The notes below the pieces were generated by a model. It was not told the origin of the DNA. It was given only the letters and a program-made list of their open reading frames with translations, and did not search any database. DNA of 64,000 bases from assembly GCF_900167015.1 (NCBI RefSeq), contig NZ_FUXX01000008.1, positions 1 through 64,000 of the forward strand, written 5' to 3'. Below, piece by piece: positions 56,576 to 64,000 of the stretch. This stretch comes from Succinivibrio dextrinosolvens DSM 3072 (GTDB taxonomy: Bacteria; Pseudomonadota; Gammaproteobacteria; Enterobacterales; Succinivibrionaceae). The position numbers and the translations under genes are program-made. The number at the start of each line of letters is the position of its first letter. Within the stretch, counting starts at the first letter, position 1.

Positions 56576-56612
56576 AAAATCCTCTAGTTACCAAAATTAG
56601 AGGATTTTTTTT
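56576..56612 (+). terminator. Terminator after pntAB
   Basis: 10 bp stem AAATCCTCTA (56578-56587) / TAGAGGATTT (56598-56607), 10 nt loop, then a T-run to about 56612. Confidence 0.88.
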
Positions 56613-56690
56613 GTCTTTTTTCTAAAGTTCATCTTCAATAATTCCGATAACCTATGTAGAGGGGAGATGTAACCATTTTAGGAGGAAAGT

Positions 56691-57338
56691 ATGAGTATAG
56701 ATGCAAATGCACTTACTAGCATTCAAAATGCTATCGCAAGCTTTTCTTCTTCAAATACGCAGAACTCTGTATATCAGAATAATGTTCAGACTCTATCTGA
56801 TGCCAGTGCTTCAGTAAGTACTGAAACCAGGTATAAAAAGGCATTCGAAGAGAAACTGAAAAAAGCTACTGGTTCTGATGAAGTTGAGATTAGCAAAGAC
56901 GCAATAGATGCTTTAAAGAATTATAACCTGAAGGGAAATGAGGATACTGAGAAGACAGATAAGTCTGATAAGACAGCGTCCTCTGATGTATCTTATACCT
57001 ACGATTACATGACTTTAAAGAAACAGCGTGAGCAGAATCTGGCAAAAATCGAGAAAGAGATAAATGATCGATATGCTCCTGCAAGTTCTGCTCAGGATGA
57101 ATCTCTCTTAGAGACAGAGGAAGCTTCGGAAGCTCCTGTAGAGACTTCGACAACATTAAATACTCAGCCACGTACTGATGAGCCCCAGAGTGTATCTGCT
57201 GATAATGAAAGTCCGGCAAATCCTCAGGGAAAACCTCAGACTATTTCTGATAATGCTACAAATGAGCAGACTCAGAATGATTCAAATATAAACGGCGCTG
57301 ATGAGATGTCGGAATCTGCTTCCTTAAGCAACGTATAA
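56691..57338 (+). CDS. Acidic low-complexity cytoplasmic protein of unknown function
   Basis: 215 residues with a perfect SD (TAGGAGG, 7 nt before ATG). No signal peptide or membrane segment. The N-terminal ~60 residues are Ser/Asn/Gln-rich. A short charged segment ('RYKKAFEEKLKKATGSDEVEISKDAIDALKNY', about 47-80) and a helix near 'YMTLKKQREQNLAKIEKEINDRY' could be structured. The last ~85 residues are Glu/Ser/Thr/Asn/Pro-rich and likely disordered. The 'VEISKDAIDAL' piece faintly recalls short motifs in flagellar and other secreted proteins, but I do not assign a family. Confidence 0.65.
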   Translation: MSIDANALTSIQNAIASFSSSNTQNSVYQNNVQTLSDASASVSTETRYKKAFEEKLKKATGSDEVEISKDAIDALKNYNLKGNEDTEKTDKSDKTASSDVSYTYDYMTLKKQREQNLAKIEKEINDRYAPASSAQDESLLETEEASEAPVETSTTLNTQPRTDEPQSVSADNESPANPQGKPQTISDNATNEQTQNDSNINGADEMSESASLSNV

Positions 57339-57367
57339 AGAATTTAAGTGTGTGATAATTGTGCCGA

Positions 57368-57440
57368 AATCTGCATCTGACTAATTCGGATGCAGATGAT
57401 AGGATAAAAGATGAAGCTTTTGGGCCTCATCTTTTTTTTA
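57368..57440 (+). terminator. Hairpin pair downstream of the acidic protein gene
   Basis: First a stem ATCTGCATC (57369-57377) / GATGCAGAT (about 57389-57397). Then a second structure with arms AAGATGA-AGC (57408-57417) and GGCCTCATCTT, running into a T-run at about 57431-57438. The second is the likely terminator. It lies against the 3' end of the convergent crr-like gene. Confidence 0.6.
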
Positions 57441-57974
57441 ATTTACTTTATCGTCTTCCAGGATAACCCATGTACATGGAGTCTGACCTGCTACAACCTT
57501 TCCTGATGCGCTGATAACTCTGGCAATTGGTGCTGATGAGTTAACAACAATCATTGAGGTAATAGTCGATTCAAGCTGATCTGAGACATTGTTTATATCA
57601 ATGTTTATTATGGGAGTTCCTGTTTCAACCTTATCTCCAATTCCGACATTTGAACTTAAACCTTCACCTGAGAAGTTTGAGGTTCCAATACCAAAAGTTA
57701 CGTATACTTCAATCCCGGTTTCAGTTCTGATTGCAAATGCATTATTTGAGGCAACAAGTCGTGAAACAATTCCTGAACATGGAGCCAGGATCTGAGAATC
57801 GTCAGGAATGATTGCTATACCGTCTCCAATAAGTTTTTCTGAGATAACCAGATCTGGTACTTCTCCTAATGGAACCAGAGTTCCTGATACAGGAGCCAGA
57901 AGCTCTAAATCTGCTTCGTTTTTAGCTTCATCAATAGCATCATCGTTCTTTGAAAAGAAAGAAAAAAGTCCCAT
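57438..57974 (-). CDS. EIIA-Glc (Crr)-like protein lacking both active-site histidines
   Basis: 178 residues. The EIIA-Glc fold is recognisable along its whole length: 'MGLFSFFSK', 'LELLAPVSGTLVPLGEVPD', 'KLIGDGIAI', 'ILAPCSGIVSRL' and 'GIEVYVTFGIGTSNFSGEGL'. In E. coli EIIA the phosphorylated His90 is in 'FVHFGIDT' and the supporting His75 in 'TNHAFS'. Here the aligned residues are Thr93 ('YVTFGIGT') and Asn78 ('SNNAFA'), so phosphotransfer should be impossible. The gene follows the degenerate ptsI in the classical ptsI-crr order, 88 bp apart. It could be a non-phosphorylatable regulatory EIIA, locked in the 'dephospho' state, or a protein under relaxed selection. Confidence 0.82.
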   Translation of the reverse strand: MGLFSFFSKNDDAIDEAKNEADLELLAPVSGTLVPLGEVPDLVISEKLIGDGIAIIPDDSQILAPCSGIVSRLVASNNAFAIRTETGIEVYVTFGIGTSNFSGEGLSSNVGIGDKVETGTPIINIDINNVSDQLESTITSMIVVNSSAPIARVISASGKVVAGQTPCTWVILEDDKVN

Positions 57975-58062
57975 AGATAATCCTAATCAGATAGTAATAG
58001 CGGTCACTGCCTAACAATAAATATTTCCAAAAGCATATCGTTCAAATTGTATCCAAATTCTT

Positions 58063-59718
58063 TCAGTAAGAGAATGAATTTAGAATATCGCTTAATTCTG
58101 CGCCTGTATAGCAGTTGACGATTTTGTTATATAGCTCTATGTCAAAGTCTGGCTGAATATCATGTTCCAGATTAAGTCTTTCAACCACGCCCTTAACCTT
58201 TTGAATATTATAAGTTCCTGTTACAAGATAAGATACTCCCATTTTGTAAAAGAATGGTAGCAGCTCTGTTCTGGCAGCAAATCTACCTGCAATTCCAAGT
58301 GTAATTCCTGCTTCATGTGCTGCTTTTGCGGCCATGGCAATCATTTTCGCAAGCACTGGTGTAAAAGCAGAATCAGCAGGACAAGGAGCTGAAGCGTATT
58401 CTGCCAGAGAGCTTGTGCCAAGAAGCATCATTGCGCTATTTGTTGCAAATGCAGGGGCAAGAAGAACGGCAGCGGGTGTTTCAACCATAAATGAAATGAG
58501 CATTTTTCCATGAGGAATCTTCTGTGCATCAAGCTCATCCTGACAGTCATTTGCAAGTTTAAACAGGTAATCCTTTTCGCTGATTCTTGTGATTAAAGGA
58601 AAGACAATGGTTATCTCCTGTCCTACAGAGGCTCTGAGCATTGCTCTGATTTCTTTTTTCAGAAGTGCTGTTCCAACTCCTGCTCCATAGCCCTTAAGAG
58701 GGCCATCATCATCTGTAATTACAGTAAACAAAGGTTTTTTATCATCGGCAAAATCGAAGGTTCTTGAGGTAAGCGGTGCATTCTTTTTTACTTTCGAGAA
58801 AATTTGATAAAACCTCTGGGTCATTTCCTCTTCTGTTGGTTCTGTCATGGAACTGAGGAAAAGAAACTCAGATCGGAGTAGACCTAAGCCGTTTGCAGTA
58901 ACCTTCTCCACGTCATCATTCGGACTGATTGCTCCTACAGCAGCTCCTAGTGTGATATTAAGAAGAGATTCGTCGTTGATTTGAAATAATTGAGAGTCTT
59001 GCCTACGCAGGATTCCCTGTGTCATATCCTCAGGAGGTTCAACAATTACAACCGCGGCATTACTATCGACAATGACGTAGGTTCCGGATTTTATGTTTGT
59101 TGCATCAAATACACCGAATACAGCAGGAATATTCAGTTCTCTTAAAACTACTCCAAGATGACTTGAATCTCTTCCTTCCTCAAGAACTACTCCCTTAACA
59201 AATTTCGTTTCTAAAGAAAGAAGCTGTGCAGGGGAAATTGTTCTTGCTATAAGAATAACGTCTTCTTTTAACTCTGGAAGTTCAATTTCATCTGCCTTAG
59301 AGTGTTCAAGAGTACGAATAAACTCATTAAGCAGAGAAAGAATCTCATCCTTATCGTTTTTAATATCTGTTTCTCTTTTAAAGAAGTTATCAAGATTTTC
59401 AATAAGTACTGTTCTTGCTGCCATGCTTGCAGAACAGCCACGCTTTATAAGTTCGAGAATTTCTATTTTATTATCTGCTGAGGTTATGAAGCCTGCTGTA
59501 GCTCCAAGCAGATCTCTAACTGAATCTTTTGCAGGATTAACAATCTGAAGAAGTTTCTGTGCAAAACGAGATGATTTTTTATTAAATCTGTCGATCTCTG
59601 TTTCAACATCATATGCAAAAATTTCATCGGTCGAATTTGTATTTTTTGTTTTTGAAATTGTTAAAGATGGGGCTGCACCAACTCCAGCTCCTGCAGATAC
59701 TCCAGATAATGTATACAT
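58063..59718 (-). CDS. PTS Enzyme I (PtsI)-like protein with a degenerate PEP site
   Basis: 551 residues from ATG 59718 (SD AGGAG). The longer frame to 59796 runs into cysZ. The EI fold is clear. The phospho-His is kept (His187 in 'GRDSSHLGVVLRELNIPAV'), as are Arg282 ('LLRSEFLFL'), Arg319 ('RTFDF') and Glu413 ('MVETPAA'). By eye alignment with E. coli EI, Asn454-Asp455 of 'GTNDL' is Ser-Ser (436-437), Arg465 is Pro446, Cys502 of 'GMCGE' is Ala477 and Glu504 is Arg479. The 'NPFLGWR' loop is 'GPLKGYG'. PEP/Mg binding and protonation should fail. It sits 8 bp after cysZ, with no ptsH. Confidence 0.82.
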   Translation of the reverse strand: MYTLSGVSAGAGVGAAPSLTISKTKNTNSTDEIFAYDVETEIDRFNKKSSRFAQKLLQIVNPAKDSVRDLLGATAGFITSADNKIEILELIKRGCSASMAARTVLIENLDNFFKRETDIKNDKDEILSLLNEFIRTLEHSKADEIELPELKEDVILIARTISPAQLLSLETKFVKGVVLEEGRDSSHLGVVLRELNIPAVFGVFDATNIKSGTYVIVDSNAAVVIVEPPEDMTQGILRRQDSQLFQINDESLLNITLGAAVGAISPNDDVEKVTANGLGLLRSEFLFLSSMTEPTEEEMTQRFYQIFSKVKKNAPLTSRTFDFADDKKPLFTVITDDDGPLKGYGAGVGTALLKKEIRAMLRASVGQEITIVFPLITRISEKDYLFKLANDCQDELDAQKIPHGKMLISFMVETPAAVLLAPAFATNSAMMLLGTSSLAEYASAPCPADSAFTPVLAKMIAMAAKAAHEAGITLGIAGRFAARTELLPFFYKMGVSYLVTGTYNIQKVKGVVERLNLEHDIQPDFDIELYNKIVNCYTGAELSDILNSFSY

Positions 59719-59726
59719 GGCAACTC

Positions 59727-60500
59727 CTAGTTGTTTTGGCGTATGTTCTGAAGAATATTTTTCTGTATTTCCAGATAATATTTTGTTCCTGCGCAAACTG
59801 CTGCAGGAGGAATTAGAATATTCAGAACTGGCACAGACAGAGACAGTGCAATCACTGTTCCAAAGCTTAAGGTTGCAACAGGATTGTTTTTAAGGTCTCT
59901 CTGCATCGAATTAAAAGGTATTTTGTGATTGTCATATGCATAGTCACAGTACTGAAGACAACCCATCCAGGCTGTAAGTCCGAACCAGAGAACGGGTGAA
60001 ATCAGGTTTAGTCCCGGAACGAAGGAAATGATCAGACATGCCAATGCCAGAGGCAGAAAAAACATCTGTTTTTTCAGTTCTCTGAAAAGTATTCTAGGAA
60101 CATCCTTTATCAGCTGAGGTATGGTCATATCCTCACCATGGCTCTGATTTAGTATCATTTCAGCCTTATCAGCAAGTAATCCATAAAAAGGAGATGCGAT
60201 TATGGTTGCCAGTGTTGAGAAGATATAACAGCTTACGAAGATAATCGTGATACTCAGAAAGGCTGAGATAATATATGCTAGAAAATTCAGGTATGAAGGG
60301 ATTTCTTCAAAGATGTTAAAAACAAGATCTTTGAGATTTGTGAACAGATAATAGCCTAGAGATGACAGCAGAATCAGATTAACTATAATTGGCAGGATAA
60401 TATAAATACGGCACTGCTTTGATAATGCCATTCTGATTCCATTCTTTAGATACGTAACTGCATCCATTATTCCTAATCTTACAGTTGTAGTCTCCTGCAT
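59727..60500 (-). CDS. cysZ: Sulfate transporter CysZ
   Basis: 257 residues with the CysZ/EI24 membrane fold: hydrophobic segments near 30-52, 68-95, 148-170 and 210-235, plus the signature 'ASPFYGLLADKAE' and 'LQYCDYAYDNHKIPFNSM'. It brings sulfate to the cysteine pathway. First gene of a cysZ-ptsI-like-crr-like unit and divergent from zipA. In E. coli the order is ligA-zipA-cysZ-cysK-ptsHI-crr, so this is the same ancestral region with cysK and ptsH missing. Confidence 0.9.
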   Translation of the reverse strand: MQETTTVRLGIMDAVTYLKNGIRMALSKQCRIYIILPIIVNLILLSSLGYYLFTNLKDLVFNIFEEIPSYLNFLAYIISAFLSITIIFVSCYIFSTLATIIASPFYGLLADKAEMILNQSHGEDMTIPQLIKDVPRILFRELKKQMFFLPLALACLIISFVPGLNLISPVLWFGLTAWMGCLQYCDYAYDNHKIPFNSMQRDLKNNPVATLSFGTVIALSLSVPVLNILIPPAAVCAGTKYYLEIQKNILQNIRQNN

Positions 60501-60731
60501 ATTTCTCCCTAATATAATTTTATGGTTTCAAATGAAAGATAACCACTGGTGTAATTCTAAGCGCTTTCTATGATAATTCTGCTTCAATACTACCATTTCA
60601 TAATGCTAATTTTTCGAAAATTCCTCTCAATTTCGTTTTTATTTTTTTTTAAGCAGATTGTTTCAAAAGACTTAAAGGTCTATATGCGGTAAAATACTTA
60701 GGATATAGAGAATAAATAATTAGGAGTTCCA

Positions 60732-61454
60732 ATGACTTTCAACGATTCAAGTTCAATTATTCTGATTGTAGGGGCTGTTGCAATTTTAGCTTTCGTTGTT
60801 CATGGTCTGTGGTTCTCCGGACGTAGTGTTAATCGTAAACTTGTAAAGACTTCAAAAGAAGATCAGGAAATTGCTAATTCTTCAGCCGTTGGCAAGGTAA
60901 GAATTGTAATGCCTCAGACTGAAGGTGATTCTCTGGATGCTGTTCCTCAGAAGGTTGAAACCTTTGTTAATAAGACTGATGGCAAAAAAGACCCTCAGGA
61001 AACAGAGAACAAGGAAAAGCCTGCAGCCAAGTTTAATATCAGCCAAACCTATGAACTTAATTTATATGCTGCAGACGGTCGTTCATATAAGGGCTTGGAC
61101 CTTGAGGAATTATTTGGTAACTATGGCTTTATAAGAGGGGAGAAGGATATTTACTGTGTTTATGAAAATCCTTCTTTAAAAGACCATATTGTATTCAGAA
61201 TCTGTTCATTGGAGGCCCCATATTCTTTCCCTAAGGATATGACTGATTTTTCAACTCGCTCTTTAGCTATCTATATGCATTTACCTCAGAAAGGAAAATG
61301 CTTCATTTACTTCAAAGCAATGAGAATTGCTGCAAACTGTCTGATTGAGCATTTAGGCGGTGTATTGTTTGACAATGATAACTGCGAAATGACAGAAGAT
61401 AAGCTGGATTCGATTGAACGTACCTTAAAAGCCTATGACAAATCAGAGGATTAA
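60732..61454 (+). CDS. zipA: Cell division protein ZipA
   Basis: 240 residues. Short periplasmic N-terminus, one membrane helix ('IILIVGAVAILAFVVHGLWF', about 9-28), a charged linker (about 30-100), then the FtsZ-binding ZipA C-terminal domain ('LNLYAADGRSYKGLDLEELFGNYGFI' to 'LIEHLGGVLFDNDNCEMTEDKLDSIERTLKAY'). It tethers the Z-ring to the membrane. SD TTAGGAG. Its stop directly abuts the ligA ATG. Confidence 0.94.
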   Translation: MTFNDSSSIILIVGAVAILAFVVHGLWFSGRSVNRKLVKTSKEDQEIANSSAVGKVRIVMPQTEGDSLDAVPQKVETFVNKTDGKKDPQETENKEKPAAKFNISQTYELNLYAADGRSYKGLDLEELFGNYGFIRGEKDIYCVYENPSLKDHIVFRICSLEAPYSFPKDMTDFSTRSLAIYMHLPQKGKCFIYFKAMRIAANCLIEHLGGVLFDNDNCEMTEDKLDSIERTLKAYDKSED

Positions 61455-63536
<2,082 letters not shown>

Positions 63537-63550
63537 TTTTAATTTCTCAA

Positions 63551-63587
63551 AAAAAAGGCTAACGGTTAACGTTAGCCATTTTTTTTT
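63551..63587. terminator. Bidirectional terminator between ligA and mltD
   Basis: 8 bp stem GGCTAACG (63557-63564) / CGTTAGCC (63570-63577), 5 nt loop, with an A-run on the left and a T-run on the right. Confidence 0.88.
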
Positions 63588-64000
63588 AATTTTTTATTTT
63601 CAGTGGGATATCTTCAGTGTATTTCTCTGCAGATCTTCCATATATAGCCTTTTCGAACTCATCTGCATGCTCAATAGGAACAAGCAATCCTCTTGAAGGA
63701 TCTATCCTGTCTGAGGTATATCCTGAATTTAGCTTTTTCAGAATATCTAAAGATGCTCCTGATAATCTTGCGGCCTCATGTAAAGAGTTTACCTTTCCTG
63801 CAACTTCGACTTTTCTGAAAGGAGTTCTATTCTTGATATTTGGTAAGGTTACCCCATAAGCCTGAGGATTCTTCAAAATATCAGAATATGCTTTGAATCT
63901 TGTCAGATAAGTTCTTGCTGTTCTTGAAACAACAATATCGTCTGCAGTAGGCTCTGCAATTCCTTTTTTCTGAGCATTTGAAATTGCTCTTTTAACTCCG
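63586..64000 (-). CDS. mltD: C-terminal part of a MltD-like lytic transglycosylase (cut by window edge)
   Basis: The frame is open from the right window edge (no stop from 64000 down) to the stop at 63586, giving the last ~137 residues. 'GVKRAISNAQKKG', 'RTARTYLTRFKAYSDILKNPQAYGVTLPNIKNRTPF' and 'SLHEAARLSGASLDILKKLNSGY' match the region after the catalytic SLT domain in MltD. The catalytic domain itself lies beyond the window. The protein ends shortly after 'GLLVPIEHADEF', with none of the C-terminal LysM repeats of E. coli MltD. An internal TTG at 63876 is not the start. Confidence 0.75.
   Translation of the reverse strand, partial: GVKRAISNAQKKGIAEPTADDIVVSRTARTYLTRFKAYSDILKNPQAYGVTLPNIKNRTPFRKVEVAGKVNSLHEAARLSGASLDILKKLNSGYTSDRIDPSRGLLVPIEHADEFEKAIYGRSAEKYTEDIPLKIKN

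Noticed and set aside
57438-59718. Frameshifted or truncated PTS pseudogenes
   Set aside because: Both frames are full length with good starts and SDs. The changes are substitutions at catalytic positions, not disruptions.

Overview
The window is a stretch of chromosome from a low-GC gammaproteobacterium. Gene order supports this: the nnr-tsaE-amiB-mutL-miaA and hfq-hflX-hflK-hflC-purA blocks, rplU-rpmA-obgE, pyrBI, pntAB, holD-rimI, and ligA-zipA-cysZ-(ptsI)-(crr) all match the Enterobacterales/Aeromonadales layout. Menaquinone genes, polyphosphate glucokinase, several secreted proteins and AT-rich spacers fit an anaerobic, succinate-forming host-associated lineage such as Succinivibrionaceae. 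That assignment is inferred from gene content, not from a marker-gene comparison. No rRNA, CRISPR array, insertion sequence or integrase was seen.

Layout. 1-3.6 kb: three exported proteins (a disulfide-rich Sel1 protein, an orphan TctC/Bug solute-binding protein and a lipoprotein). 3.8-7.4 kb: a two-gene module of a BrxD-like P-loop ATPase and an Lhr/BrxHI-like helicase. 7.5-11 kb: menI-menB-menE plus a fused YjiH/YjiG-type membrane protein. 11.2-13.7 kb: recJ and a convergent polyphosphate glucokinase. 14-21 kb: an unknown ORF, then nnr-tsaE-amiB-mutL-miaA. 21-28 kb: a block that splits the usual miaA-hfq junction, with a secreted carboxylesterase, a DUF2786 protein, a sugar porter, a LacI regulator with palindromic operators, and a fructokinase. 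28.4-33.6 kb: hfq-hflX-hflK-hflC-purA. 33.7-39.5 kb: gltS, ispB, rplU-rpmA-obgE-folA and apaH. 39.6-41.8 kb: a formyltransferase and a COG4310-type peptidase-like protein. 42-46.5 kb: dnaG, a CAU tRNA (Ile2-like), a glycine-zipper lipoprotein, an RlmD-family methyltransferase and ogt. 46.7-48.6 kb: a membrane EAL protein interrupted by one in-frame TGA. 48.7-53.1 kb: pyrBI, a TetR regulator, a His-rich secreted peptide, tRNA-Trp and holD-like/rimI. 53.5-57.3 kb: pntAB and an acidic low-complexity protein. 57.4-64 kb: crr-like/ptsI-like/cysZ, divergent zipA-ligA, and the 3' part of mltD at the window edge.

The most striking observation is at 57.4-60.5 kb. The genes in the positions of ptsI and crr next to cysZ-zipA-ligA keep the folds of Enzyme I and EIIA-Glc. 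By eye alignment the EIIA has lost both active-site histidines. The EI has kept its phospho-histidine but lost several PEP/Mg ligands and the catalytic cysteine. ptsH and cysK are absent from between cysZ and ptsI. This looks like a PTS locus that has lost catalysis but stayed intact as reading frames. The other leading candidates are the stand-alone BrxD/helicase pair and the formyltransferase/COG4310 pair. All functional calls were made by reading the sequence, without database searches.
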